From positions 22,501-78,323 of the forward strand of contig LLEU01000014.1 in assembly GCA_001567505.1 (NCBI GenBank): a stretch of 55,823 nt of DNA, written 5' to 3'. The position numbers and the translations under genes were made by a program. The notes under the pieces are model-generated. The model was not told where the DNA came from, ran no database searches, and was given only the letters and a program-made list of their open reading frames with translations. Below, one piece after another: positions 21,556 through 29,716 of this stretch. The stretch's first letter is position 1, and the number at the start of each line of letters is the position of its first letter. The stretch comes from Acidobacteria bacterium OLB17. Lineage in GTDB: Bacteria; Acidobacteriota; Blastocatellia; Pyrinomonadales; Pyrinomonadaceae.

Positions 21556-21584
21556 TTGACAAATGCTTTGCGGATTCTTATCTT
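21556..21584 (+). promoter_or_regulatory. strong promoter of the first lipoprotein gene
   Basis: TTGACA (21556-21561), a spacer of 17 bases and TATCTT (21579-21584) follow an A/T-rich tract that resembles an UP element. The start of transcription should lie near 21591, giving a 5' leader of about 105 nt with a near-palindrome TTACCTTGCAAGGGTAA (about 21643-21659). The rest of the 21354-21695 gap holds no gene that I can support. Confidence 0.75.
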
Positions 21585-21695
21585 TAGCTTTGCTCTAAAA
21601 AAGAAAGAGTTTGGAGCAAATGGCCGTGTTTGATCGGCCGGTTTACCTTGCAAGGGTAATCAACTTTGAGAAATAGATAGGAGTCTTAAATAAAA

Positions 21696-22022
21696 ATGAA
21701 AAAAGCAATTGCACTTTCTGCAGTTCTCGGTCTTTCCGCTCTCGGCTTTGCCTGCGGTGCACCGGCTGCTAACAACTCGGCAAACAATGCCAACCGTAAC
21801 GCAAACGTTTCGAACGCAAACGCGGCAAACACCAACACCGCTGCTTCGAACTCGAACTCGAACGCCGCTGCCTCGAACTCGAATGCTGCTGCGTCGAACT
21901 CGAACGCCGCACACAGCAACTCGGCTGCTAACACCGAGAAGGCTAATTCGAACGCCAAAGCAGAGCCGGCAAACTCGGCTGCTAACAAGGCTGGCGAAAA
22001 GAAGGCCGAAGAGAAGAAATAG
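21696..22022 (+). CDS. Asn/Ala/Ser-rich lipoprotein (paralogue 1)
   Basis: The 108-residue protein has a lipoprotein signal peptide ending in LGFAC with the lipidated Cys at 20. The mature part is low complexity, built from short repeats of SNSNAAA and NANAAN type, then ends in a charged tail AEEKK. It is very likely anchored to a membrane. Length, lipid anchor, Ala-rich helix-like composition and C-terminal Lys recall Braun's lipoprotein, but the heptad pattern is not clear. The downstream paralogue has the same signal peptide layout. An antisense orf across this gene is a shadow of the repeats. Confidence 0.85.
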   Translation: MKKAIALSAVLGLSALGFACGAPAANNSANNANRNANVSNANAANTNTAASNSNSNAAASNSNAAASNSNAAHSNSAANTEKANSNAKAEPANSAANKAGEKKAEEKK

Positions 22023-22067
22023 TTTCCGTATCGCGGCTTGAAAAATCCGCATCGGCAATATTCAAAC

Positions 22068-22106
22068 GGGCACGCTTTCCGATTTTTTCGGGGATCGTGC
22101 CCTTCT
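22068..22106 (+). terminator. terminator of lipoprotein gene 1
   Basis: GGGCACG (22068-22074) pairs with CGTGCCC (22096-22102) around a T-rich loop, followed by TTCTT. It separates the two lipoprotein genes into independent transcripts. Confidence 0.7.
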
Positions 22107-22145
22107 TCACGTTTAAAGTTTGTTCAAAAAAAGTGCATTTTGAGG

Positions 22146-22174
22146 TTGACTTGTGAGACCGACCTGCATATATT
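22146..22174 (+). promoter_or_regulatory. strong promoter of the second lipoprotein gene
   Basis: TTGACT (22146-22151), a 17-base spacer and TATATT (22169-22174) follow an A/T-rich stretch. The context AGGTTGAC is the same as at the first lipoprotein promoter, which supports duplication of the whole transcription unit. The leader to the ATG at 22293 is about 112 nt. Confidence 0.75.
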
Positions 22175-22292
22175 GTCCAATGTTCCCTAAATCAAAAGCT
22201 TTACCGGGACAATTCAAGGCCTTACCGAAATGGTTTGCTGCCTTTGAAGAAATTAGATCTAATCTTTGAAGAAGACAGGAGAGTCAATTGTT

Positions 22293-22589
22293 ATGAAAAA
22301 AGTGATCGCTCTTTCGGCCGTTTTGGCCTTGGGTGCTCTTGGAATGGCTTGTGGCGAATCAGCCACGAATACCGCGGCGAACAAAGCTGTCGCGAATGCA
22401 ATGAACGCTGCCAATGCCGCTATGGCAAATGCTGCGAACGCTGCACAGACGGCTGCTAACCAGATCGCGAACGCTGCAAATCACGCTGTGAACGCGGCGG
22501 CAAACGCTGCCAATGCTGCTGCTAAGCCGGCTGCAAATGCACCTGCGAACGCTGCATCGAACGCAAATGCAAAAGAAGAAAAGAAATAG
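22293..22589 (+). CDS. Ala/Asn-rich lipoprotein (paralogue 2)
   Basis: The start at 22293 is preferred over one nine codons upstream because it gives a signal peptide matching the first paralogue almost residue by residue, with lipid-anchor Cys at 20 (LGMAC) and a ribosome site (AGGAGAG) before it. The mature part (about 78 residues) is mostly Ala with Asn at intervals of three or four (NAANAAMANAANAA), which suits a long helix or coiled coil, and ends in KEEKK. Its likely role is structural, possibly linking the outer membrane to peptidoglycan through the last Lys. This is inference. Confidence 0.85.
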   Translation: MKKVIALSAVLALGALGMACGESATNTAANKAVANAMNAANAAMANAANAAQTAANQIANAANHAVNAAANAANAAAKPAANAPANAASNANAKEEKK

Positions 22590-22590
22590 T

Positions 22591-22660
22591 TAACGGCTAC
22601 ACCGTTGCTTTTTCCTTAGAGGTTCGAGTGTTCTAGACATTCGAACCTCTTGCTCTTTTT
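22591..22660. terminator. paired terminators after lipoprotein gene 2
   Basis: A small hairpin AACGG/CCGTT (22592-22605) with GCTTTTT comes first. A stronger one follows: AGAGGTTCGA (22618-22627) pairs with TCGAACCTCT (22641-22650), then TGCTCTTTTT. The last codons and stop of the convergent gene lie inside the second hairpin, which could serve both strands. Confidence 0.75.
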
Positions 22661-24696
22661 GAGAGCATTTCAAGCATTTCGCCCGCACTCTTAACCGGTC
22701 TTGAGCAAACGAAGCGCTCACAGAGAAATGCACTTGGTCCGCTTCCGTCTCCCCGGCCTTCGAACAACTTGACGGCTAACGCATCTCGGTCCGCATCTGT
22801 TGACAACGCGACAGTAACCGCCGGAATATACTTTGTAAGGGCGGCTCGGGCGATCTCACTATCGATGGGCCCGACGATCGCAAGCTCGCCTCTCCCATTT
22901 AGAACCAATTCAAGGGTCGACAAAGCCCGCCCAAAAGCCTGCGGATATCGCTCGATCTGTTTCACCGCAAGCCGCAGCGTTGCGATCGCATAACGCTCGA
23001 ACCGCTCATCCCCGGTAAGCCTCGCAAGCCTCACCAGAACGTCCGCTGCGACCGAGTTACCCGACGGCGTGGCGTTGTCGGTAAAGTCCTTCGACCGGAC
23101 AGGAAGCCTTTCGTGGTCATTCGAGGTGTAAAAGAATCCGCCGCCTTCCGGATCCCAGAAAAATTCGATCATCTGGTCGGCAAGGTCCCGCGCCCTCTCA
23201 AAATAAAGTATATTCCCGGTCGTCCGATAAAGTGTCAAAAGGCCGTCCGCAACATTCGCATGGTCGTCGAGATAGCCGTTCAACTTTGCCTCGCCGGCTT
23301 TCCAGGTGCGAAGTATCCTGCCATCGGGCGTCAGCATTTCGCGGAGGAGAAAAGCAGCGTTATTCTCGGCGATCTGCAAATACTCGACGCTATTTAGAAC
23401 GCCCGCGGCATCCGCAAATGCTGCCAGCATCAAGCCGTTCCAGGATGCAAGCACCTTTTCATCCCGATGCGGCTTGATCCGCTTTTCCCGAATTCCAAGC
23501 AGCGTAGCTCTTGCGTTCTCAAGAAGCGAGAACATCTCAAGCGGCTCGATCTGCATTGCCGAAGCTGCGGCATCGATCGTATACGAGCGTGTGAGAATAT
23601 TCTTCCCTTCGAAGTTCCCGCCCTTCGTCACGCCATAAAAGAACTTGAAGGCCTGCGAGTCCTCGCCGAGGGCCTGATCGATCTCGTTCTCGCTCCAGAC
23701 AAAGAACTTCCCTTCTTCGCCTTCGCTGTCGGCGTCCTGGCTCGAATAGAAACCGCCTTGCGCATCCGTCATCTCGCGGATCACGTAGTCGAGCGTCTCG
23801 CACAGTATCCGGCGATAGTCGTCGTTACCCGTTAGCTGAAATGCGTGCAGATAGATACGGGCAAGCTGTGCGTTGTCGTAAAGCATTTTCTCAAAATGCG
23901 GTACAAGCCAGACATCATCGACGGCATATCGGTGGAAACCTCCGCCAAGCTGATCGTAGATGCCGCCGGCGGCCATCTTATCGAGAGTGAACGTCGTGAT
24001 CTCGAGAGCTTTCTCGTCGCCTGTCTCATCGTGTCGCCGAAGGAGGAATTCAAGCGACATTGCCTGCGGGAACTTCGGTGCTCCGCCAAACCCGCCGTTC
24101 TTTGCGTCAAAACTCTTGACGAACGAATCAAAAGCCCGGTCGAGCGTCCCTCCGCTAAGGCCGCTACTCTCCGAGACGGCCGATAGGCGTCGAAGTTCGC
24201 CAAGGATCTCGTTTGCCGAATGGTCGATCTCGTCACGCCGCTCTCGATAGGCCTCCGCAATGCTCAGGAGTATCTGCCGCCAGGACGGCATCCCGTACCG
24301 AGGCGAAAGGGGAAAGTATGTCCCGCCGAAGAATGGGCGTTTGTCCGGAGTGACGAAAACGTTCATCGGCCATCCACCTCGGCCGGTCGTCATCTGGACA
24401 AAAGTCATATAGATCTGATCAACATCGGGCCGCTCCTCCATATCGACCTTGATATTTACGAAATTCTCATTCATTATGCGGGCCGTTTCGGCGTCCTCGA
24501 ACGATTCGTGCTCCATAACGTGGCACCAATGGCAGGCGGAGTAACCGATACTGACTAGCAGGGGCTTATCCTCGGCCTTTGCTCGTTCGAAGGCTTCTTC
24601 GCCCCAAGGATACCAATCTACGGGATTGTGAGCGTGCTGAAGAAGATATGGCGAGGTTTCGTTGATAAGCCGGTTCGGAGCTTGTTCTGATGACAT
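22633..24696 (-). CDS. DUF255 thioredoxin-domain protein (YyaL/SPATA20-like)
   Basis: The 687-residue protein opens with the family signature [21 protein letters not shown], a thioredoxin-like domain with CHWC (about residues 55-58), and GGWPMNVF. The remainder is an alpha/alpha six-barrel like that of N-acylglucosamine 2-epimerase relatives ([29 protein letters not shown]). It has no signal peptide, so it is cytoplasmic. The function is not established in bacteria; a thiol-linked sugar or protein quality role has been suggested for the family. It stands alone here. Confidence 0.92.
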   Translation of the reverse strand: MSSEQAPNRLINETSPYLLQHAHNPVDWYPWGEEAFERAKAEDKPLLVSIGYSACHWCHVMEHESFEDAETARIMNENFVNIKVDMEERPDVDQIYMTFVQMTTGRGGWPMNVFVTPDKRPFFGGTYFPLSPRYGMPSWRQILLSIAEAYRERRDEIDHSANEILGELRRLSAVSESSGLSGGTLDRAFDSFVKSFDAKNGGFGGAPKFPQAMSLEFLLRRHDETGDEKALEITTFTLDKMAAGGIYDQLGGGFHRYAVDDVWLVPHFEKMLYDNAQLARIYLHAFQLTGNDDYRRILCETLDYVIREMTDAQGGFYSSQDADSEGEEGKFFVWSENEIDQALGEDSQAFKFFYGVTKGGNFEGKNILTRSYTIDAAASAMQIEPLEMFSLLENARATLLGIREKRIKPHRDEKVLASWNGLMLAAFADAAGVLNSVEYLQIAENNAAFLLREMLTPDGRILRTWKAGEAKLNGYLDDHANVADGLLTLYRTTGNILYFERARDLADQMIEFFWDPEGGGFFYTSNDHERLPVRSKDFTDNATPSGNSVAADVLVRLARLTGDERFERYAIATLRLAVKQIERYPQAFGRALSTLELVLNGRGELAIVGPIDSEIARAALTKYIPAVTVALSTDADRDALAVKLFEGRGDGSGPSAFLCERFVCSRPVKSAGEMLEMLSKRARGSNV

Positions 24697-24971
24697 ATAT
24701 CAATATTCTTTCACGCCCGAGCTGGGGTTCAAAACGGCCGAAGATTTCGTCGCTTTTCCCTCTTTGGCCGCTTTCTGCTATATTCCTTTTATCTATGACA
24801 GCGCGTTCGATTGCAAAGCTTAGACCATCCAGGCAGCGCGCCAACCTCTTCGGCGGCGATTAATCCAAAGCACAAATAAACTAGGGGGCCAACGCATGAG
24901 ACGTTCGGCCGCGCATTCTACTGAGTCGCCATTTTTGGACGACGAGATCGATCATTCAGGAGTTCAGAATT

Positions 24972-26327
24972 ATGACGCCATCAACCGAATTACAGAAACC
25001 TCAGATCAAGACCGAACTGCCGGGTCCAAAGGCCCGTGAGATCATCGATGCCGATGCTCGCTACGTGACCCCTAGCTATCCGCGACCGGATTATAAGCTG
25101 GTCGTCGACAATGCAAAAGGTGTTTGGGTCACCGACGCCGACGGGAACCGCTTCCTCGACTGCAACGCGGGCGTGGCCGTCTGTTCGACAGGACATTGCC
25201 ACCCGGAAGTCGTGGCAGCCATAACAAAGCAGGTAAATGAGTTCATCCATTTCTGCGGTACCGACTACTTCTACCGCCAAATGCCGGAACTCGGCAAGAT
25301 GCTCGAGGACATCGTCCCTATCGACGGCCCGACACGCACTCACTTTGCGAACAGCGGCGCCGAGGCCATCGAGACCGCCCTTAAAGTTGCGATGTACCAC
25401 ACGCGGCGGCAGAAGTTTGTCTCGTTCTACGGGTCATTCCATGGCCGAACGCTCGGAGCCCTTTCGCTCACGTCGTCGAAGCGTGCCCAGCGGCTTGGCT
25501 TTATGCGTCAGGCTCTCGATGTCGTGCATATTCCCTACCCGAACAAGTTCCGACATTTTGCGACCGATATGCCCACCGATGAGGCAACGATCACTCGTGA
25601 CGTGATCAACTGGCTCGAAAATCGGGTCTTCCAGACGACGACCCCGCCGCAAGAGGTCGCCGGGATCATCCTAGAGGTCGTTCAGGGCGAAGGCGGCTAT
25701 GTTCCCGCACCAAAGGCTTTCGTAAAAGAGCTTCGCCGTATCTGTGACGAGAACGGGATCATGCTGATCGTTGACGAGGTTCAGTCAGGGATGGGGCGAA
25801 CGGGCAAGATGTTCGCGCTCGACCACTACGATGGTATAAAGGCCGACATTCTCTGCACAGCAAAAGGCCTTGGCTCCGGAATGCCGATCGGTGCCTGCAC
25901 GGCCCGTGCCGACATTATGGATTGGCATAAAGGTGCCCACGCCTCGACTTTTGGCGGCAATCCCGTCGCCCTTGAGGCGGCAATGGCAACGATCCGCCTC
26001 CTCCAGGGCGGGCTTATCGAAAACAGCCGCGAGGTCGGAGCATACCTTGAAGCGGGCCTTAACGCCCTTAAGGATAAGTACGACTGCATCGGCGATGTTC
26101 GTGGCCTCGGGATGATGCTTGGGGTTGAGTTCGTGACCGACAAGACGAGCCTCAAACCCAACGCGGAACTTCGCGACAAAGTAGAGATGGAGTGCTACGA
26201 ACGCGGCCTTATCATTCTCGGCTGCGGCTCGAACTCGATCCGCTGGTCGCCACCGCTCATTCTTACGAAGGAGAACGTCGATGTTGCTCTGCAGATCTTC
26301 GACGAAGCGATCGCCGCATCGATCTAA
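24972..26327 (+). CDS. class III PLP aminotransferase (4-aminobutyrate/acetylornithine type)
   Basis: The 451-residue enzyme has class III signatures: GVAVCSTGHCHP near 72, NSGAEAIETALKVA near 119, the PLP-Asp region LIVDEVQSGMGRTG, and the Schiff-base Lys in TAKGLGSGMPIGA near 290. The length is nearer to 4-aminobutyrate aminotransferases than to ArgD (about 400). The exact substrate is not readable: GabT, ArgD-like or lysine-type activity are all possible. No partner gene is adjacent. The 24697-24971 gap upstream should hold its promoter, but I see no clear one. A hairpin terminator follows. Confidence 0.9.
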   Translation: MTPSTELQKPQIKTELPGPKAREIIDADARYVTPSYPRPDYKLVVDNAKGVWVTDADGNRFLDCNAGVAVCSTGHCHPEVVAAITKQVNEFIHFCGTDYFYRQMPELGKMLEDIVPIDGPTRTHFANSGAEAIETALKVAMYHTRRQKFVSFYGSFHGRTLGALSLTSSKRAQRLGFMRQALDVVHIPYPNKFRHFATDMPTDEATITRDVINWLENRVFQTTTPPQEVAGIILEVVQGEGGYVPAPKAFVKELRRICDENGIMLIVDEVQSGMGRTGKMFALDHYDGIKADILCTAKGLGSGMPIGACTARADIMDWHKGAHASTFGGNPVALEAAMATIRLLQGGLIENSREVGAYLEAGLNALKDKYDCIGDVRGLGMMLGVEFVTDKTSLKPNAELRDKVEMECYERGLIILGCGSNSIRWSPPLILTKENVDVALQIFDEAIAASI

Positions 26328-26352
26328 GACGTTGAGCTGAAAGCAAACCAGG

Positions 26353-26395
26353 ATGCCCGGCAAGCTGCGGCCCGTCGGGCATCGTTATTTTTATG
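26353..26395 (+). terminator. rho-independent terminator after aminotransferase
   Basis: GATGCCCG (26353-26360) pairs with CGGGCATC (26377-26384) and is followed by GTTATTTTTA. It ends the aminotransferase transcript before the lipase gene. Confidence 0.8.
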
Positions 26396-26496
26396 GCAGG
26401 GCGAACTTTTTTGAACTTTTTTTCGCAAAATCCCGCTCCGCAGAACGTCTATGGATTGAAATTGTATTATTCTATTCGCGAAGGAGAAGAGTCCCA

Positions 26497-27123
26497 ATGC
26501 CCACACTTACAATGGCCGAGACAAAAGGCGTTTGCCACATCGCATACGATGGCGTAACCGGCGAGAACTATCGCTTTCCGGATGGAAGTATTTGGACGAT
26601 CCTAGCCGATCGGGCCACTCATATGACAGGGTTTAAGGCCGTGCTGACGAAGCCAGGAGATCGCTCACTTTATGTCCTAGCATTTGCCGGGAGCGATTCC
26701 ATAATGGATTTCCTTCACGATGGCGTGCAGGCCCTCGGCGGCTATTCCCACCAATACACGCAGGCATTGTCGCTTACTCGCCGATATCAACGAGAATATG
26801 GCGACCTTCACCTTTCGGGCCACTCACTTGGCGGTGGCCTCGCCGCATATTCGTCTGTCGCCACCGGACTGTCCGCAAGTACGATCAATCCGGCCCCGCT
26901 TGTTGGAATGATGAGCCTCAGGTCGCTGTCGGGTAACCCTCAGATCGTCAATTATGTGCCCCTCGATGGCGAGATCGTCAGCAGTTCGCCGGGCCGCAAC
27001 CCCGGACGCGATATCAAGGTACACGCTACCGGTAATTTCTTCACAAGGCATATGGTCGGCAACATGATGCCCGACATCCCGCTCCCGACCAAGGTCGGCG
27101 GCGGCGCTTCCGGGAGCTGGTAA
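26497..27123 (+). CDS. class 3 lipase family protein
   Basis: The start at 26497 is chosen because AAGGAGAAG precedes it; the open frame upstream runs through the terminator of the previous gene and is not coding. The 208-residue protein is a compact alpha/beta hydrolase of the Lipase_3 type. The nucleophile Ser sits in LHLSGHSLGGGLAAY (near 107), with LYVLAFAGSDSIMDFLHD upstream and a His-containing end (TGNFFTRHMVG). It has no signal peptide. The substrate is unknown; an acylglycerol or phospholipid is likely for the family. Confidence 0.85.
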   Translation: MPTLTMAETKGVCHIAYDGVTGENYRFPDGSIWTILADRATHMTGFKAVLTKPGDRSLYVLAFAGSDSIMDFLHDGVQALGGYSHQYTQALSLTRRYQREYGDLHLSGHSLGGGLAAYSSVATGLSASTINPAPLVGMMSLRSLSGNPQIVNYVPLDGEIVSSSPGRNPGRDIKVHATGNFFTRHMVGNMMPDIPLPTKVGGGASGSW

Positions 27124-27149
27124 ACAGCAATAACTGAGTGATATTTGGT

Positions 27150-27190
27150 ACCGGCCGCTGTAGATCGCCTCCAGCGGCCGGTCGGTCTTT
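27150..27190 (+). terminator. terminator after lipase gene
   Basis: An eleven-base perfect stem, ACCGGCCGCTG (27150-27160) with CAGCGGCCGGT (27172-27182), is followed by CGGTCTTTT. Confidence 0.85.
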
Positions 27191-27241
27191 TGGCCTCGTA
27201 GCGAATTTCCAGCCGAGGTCTCTGCCTCCACTCTTTTCCTC

Positions 27242-27273
27242 TTGACTTAATTAAGCATAATCTTTCTTATAAT
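27242..27273 (+). promoter_or_regulatory. promoter of the ArsR operon, close to the start codon
   Basis: A perfect TATAAT (27268-27273) ends four bases before the GTG start of the ArsR gene. Transcription would therefore begin at or next to the start codon, giving a leaderless or nearly leaderless mRNA. TTGACT (27242-27247) is 20 bases upstream, longer than ideal. The palindrome TTAATTAA between them could be an operator. Confidence 0.6.
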
Positions 27274-27277
27274 AGCC

Positions 27278-27610
27278 GTGGATGCGTTTACTGCAATAGC
27301 CGAACCAAATCGCCGCAAGATCCTCGAACTCCTGGCAACCCTTGGCGCTCTAGCGGCCGGCGATATTTACCAGCACTTCAGCATGACTCCAGCCGCGGTC
27401 TCCCAGCATTTGAAGGCCCTAAAGGAGGCAAAGCTTGTTCGTGTAGAAAAAAGAAAGCAGCAACGAATCTACTCCCTCGACCGCGAACGCCTTGGCGAAC
27501 TCGAAGCGTGGGTAAAGCGCTTCACCGCGAAAACTGAAGATGCATATTCCCGCCTCGACGTCCTGCTCGAAAACGAAATGAAGAAATTGGGAGAAAACTA
27601 TGGCAAATAG
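27278..27610 (+). CDS. ArsR-family transcriptional regulator
   Basis: The 110-residue winged-helix protein fits Ars[16 protein letters not shown] at the start, the recognition helix in [19 protein letters not shown] (about 40-58), and the wing [13 protein letters not shown]. It has no Cys pair in the metal-sensing positions, so it is probably not a metal sensor. It overlaps the next gene by 11 bases; ArsR followed by an AHSA1/SRPBCC gene is a common pair in bacteria, with the regulator controlling the operon. The start is GTG, placed by the conserved N-terminus. Confidence 0.93.
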   Translation: MDAFTAIAEPNRRKILELLATLGALAAGDIYQHFSMTPAAVSQHLKALKEAKLVRVEKRKQQRIYSLDRERLGELEAWVKRFTAKTEDAYSRLDVLLENEMKKLGENYGK

Positions 27611-28099
27611 AACAACAATTACCGCCGAACCCGGTAGACAGGAGTTATTCATCATCCGAGAGTTCGATGCACCGCGCGAGTTTTTGTTTCGGGCTCATAC
27701 CGAACCGGAACTTTACAAACAATGGGTTGGACCGAACGACCTGACAATGACGATCGAGAGGATGGAACCGATCAGCGGAGGTTCATACCGCTTCATACAT
27801 TCGAGGGACGGCCACGAGTTCGCATTCCACGGCGTCTATCATGAGGTGCTCCCGAACGAACGGATCATCGGCACATTCGAGTTCGATGGAATGCCGGAGA
27901 AGGTCATGTAATCCTCGGTACGACGCGGTTTGAGGAGCTTCCCGGCGGCCGATCCCGCATTGTGCATCAGTCGGTCTTCCAATCGGTTGAGGATCGTGAC
28001 GGAATGCTGCGATCGGGAATGGAACGGGGCGTAAATGACGGCTATGAGAAACTCGACGGCGTCCTAACCGCTCTCCGAGGGAAAGGAGCAGTGTCTTAG
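27600..28099 (+). CDS. SRPBCC (AHSA1-type) protein, frameshifted
   Basis: The gene starts inside the ArsR stop region. Frame one gives a normal AHSA1 protein ([26 protein letters not shown]) up to GMPEK, then hits TAA at 27909. One base away, the family sequence goes on without a break: [37 protein letters not shown] and [10 protein letters not shown], up to TAG at 28097-28099. A single missing G in AAGGTC near 27902 would explain it. The restored product is about 166 residues. AHSA1-like proteins bind hydrophobic ligands; here the role is unknown. Confidence 0.85.
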
Positions 28100-28110
28100 G
28101 GAGATAAGCA

Positions 28111-28569
28111 ATGCAAAGGATCACACCATTTCTAATGTTCAATGACCAAGCGGCCGAGGCGATGGAGTTCTACGCCGCCGTCTTTCCTGATTGCCGAGTT
28201 GTCAATACTGTCCCAGGCCCTGACGGACGGCGACTCGGCGGCACGATCGAGATCGCCGGAGATAAGATCAACATCTTCAACGGCGGCGATAGTTTTTCGT
28301 TCGCCAATGGCGTCTCGCTCCAGGTTCGTGCTGAAACGCAGGAAGATATCGACCGGATCTACGACGGCCTTGCATCCGACGGCGGCGAAGAACAGCCCTG
28401 CAGTTGGGTGAAGGATAAGTTCGGTGTGTCGTGGCAAGTAGTGCCATCGATACTGCTGCAACTTCTAAGCGACCCAGACCGCGAAAAGGCGGGACGGGTC
28501 ACGCAGGCGATGTTCAAGATGAAAAAGATCATCATCGCCGACCTCGAAGCCGCCGCCGCAGCAGGCTAG
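28111..28569 (+). CDS. VOC superfamily protein (PhnB-like)
   Basis: The 152-residue protein has the vicinal-oxygen-chelate layout of the PhnB/3-demethylubiquinone-9 methyltransferase-like family: PFLMFNDQAAEAMEFYAAVF at the start, IFNGGD in the middle, then SWVKDKFGVSWQVVPSIL. It lies 11 bases after the AHSA1-like gene and is the third gene of the ArsR operon, a common grouping. The reaction is not known for this branch. Confidence 0.9.
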   Translation: MQRITPFLMFNDQAAEAMEFYAAVFPDCRVVNTVPGPDGRRLGGTIEIAGDKINIFNGGDSFSFANGVSLQVRAETQEDIDRIYDGLASDGGEEQPCSWVKDKFGVSWQVVPSILLQLLSDPDREKAGRVTQAMFKMKKIIIADLEAAAAAG

Positions 28570-28584
28570 GAGCAAGCGAGTGGT

Positions 28585-29559
28585 TTACGCCTTTGCTTTT
28601 TGGACCTCCTCGATCAAAACCGGAACCGCTTCAAACAAGTCGCCAACAATGCCGTAGTCCGCGATATCAAATATCGGGGCTTCGGCATCTTTATTGATGG
28701 CAACGATCGTGCCCGAGTTCTTCATACCGACGATGTGCTGGATCGCTCCGGAGATGCCGAGAGCAACATAGAGCTTCGGTGCGACGGTCTGGCCTGAAGA
28801 GCCGATCTGGCGGTCGATAGGCAGCCAATCGGAATCACAGATGGGCCGCGACGCCGCAAGATCGCCGCCGAGTGCTTCGGCGAGCTTTTCGGCGAGTTCG
28901 ATATTCTCCTGCGACTTTATTCCGCGTCCGACCGCAACGATCACGTTCGACTTCGAAAGATCGACCGCGGCCTTTGCCTCGCGGAAAGGCTCCTCCGAGG
29001 TCATTCTAACCTCGTTGACCTCAACGGCCATGCTCTCGACCGGTGCCGTCCCCTTGGCCGCATCATCACCACGAAACGCCCCGGACTGGAACGTCACAAA
29101 GTATGGAGCGTCGCCGCCCAGCGAAACGTCCGCATCAAGCTTGCCGAGGAAGATCCGCCGCGTAAGCAAGAGTTTGCCGCCATCCACGCGGTATCGAATA
29201 CAGTCGCCCACAACTTCGCGGCCCAGGCGAGCGGCGACCTTCGGTGCAAAATCACGCACTTGATACGTGTGCGACATTACGACATACTGCGGACTCTCTG
29301 CATGAATGACCGCTGAAAGGGCATCCGCATAAGCGTCCGGCGAATACCGAGAAAGCTTCTCATTCTTTGCGACGATCACCTTTTCGAGGTCATATCCCGC
29401 GACCTCGCTTGAAACGGGGCAGTCCTTGTCGCAGAGGATCACGGCCGACGCTTTGAGTCCAAGGTCGCTGCCGATCTTCTGCGCGGCCGCGACCGCCTCG
29501 GCCGATGCCTTATTCAATACACAGTCTTTATGCTCGATGAATACTAAAATGCCGCTCAT
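28585..29559 (-). CDS. etfA: electron transfer flavoprotein, alpha subunit
   Basis: EtfA binds FAD and, with EtfB, passes electrons from acyl-CoA dehydrogenases to the quinone pool. The 324 residues show the C-terminal FAD domain ([51 protein letters not shown]). It is encoded apart from etfB, with an FG-GAP gene between them, and has its own promoter at 29575-29601 on the minus strand. Confidence 0.96.
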   Translation of the reverse strand: MSGILVFIEHKDCVLNKASAEAVAAAQKIGSDLGLKASAVILCDKDCPVSSEVAGYDLEKVIVAKNEKLSRYSPDAYADALSAVIHAESPQYVVMSHTYQVRDFAPKVAARLGREVVGDCIRYRVDGGKLLLTRRIFLGKLDADVSLGGDAPYFVTFQSGAFRGDDAAKGTAPVESMAVEVNEVRMTSEEPFREAKAAVDLSKSNVIVAVGRGIKSQENIELAEKLAEALGGDLAASRPICDSDWLPIDRQIGSSGQTVAPKLYVALGISGAIQHIVGMKNSGTIVAINKDAEAPIFDIADYGIVGDLFEAVPVLIEEVQKAKA

Positions 29560-29574
29560 AATTGGTAAATAGAA

Positions 29575-29601
29575 AGAATATAGAACTAAAAATTATGTCA
29601 A
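29575..29601 (-). promoter_or_regulatory. probable etfA promoter
   Basis: On the minus strand TTGACA (29596-29601) is followed after 15 bases by TATTCT (29575-29580). The spacer is short, but the -35 is perfect and the position, just before the etfA start at 29559, is right. Confidence 0.55.
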
Positions 29602-29647
29602 GAAACCTTGGCATAGGCAAATTCGCCTATCTTCCGACGACATCGGA

Positions 29648-29673
29648 AAAGGCCGCCGTTTCGGGCAGCCTTT
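29648..29673 (-). terminator. terminator of the FG-GAP gene
   Basis: Reading leftward, AAAGGCTGCC pairs with GGCGGCCTTT (one G-T pair) around a short loop, then runs into TTTTCC. It isolates the FG-GAP gene from etfA. Confidence 0.75.
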
Positions 29674-29716
29674 CCAAATGGACAATGCATGGTTTCCCGC
29701 AAGCGGTTCACCCAGA

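Noticed and set aside
21660..22058. Repeat-rich frames opposite lipoprotein gene 1
   Set aside because: Val/Arg- or Phe/Ala-rich translations come from the complement of the Asn/Ala repeats.
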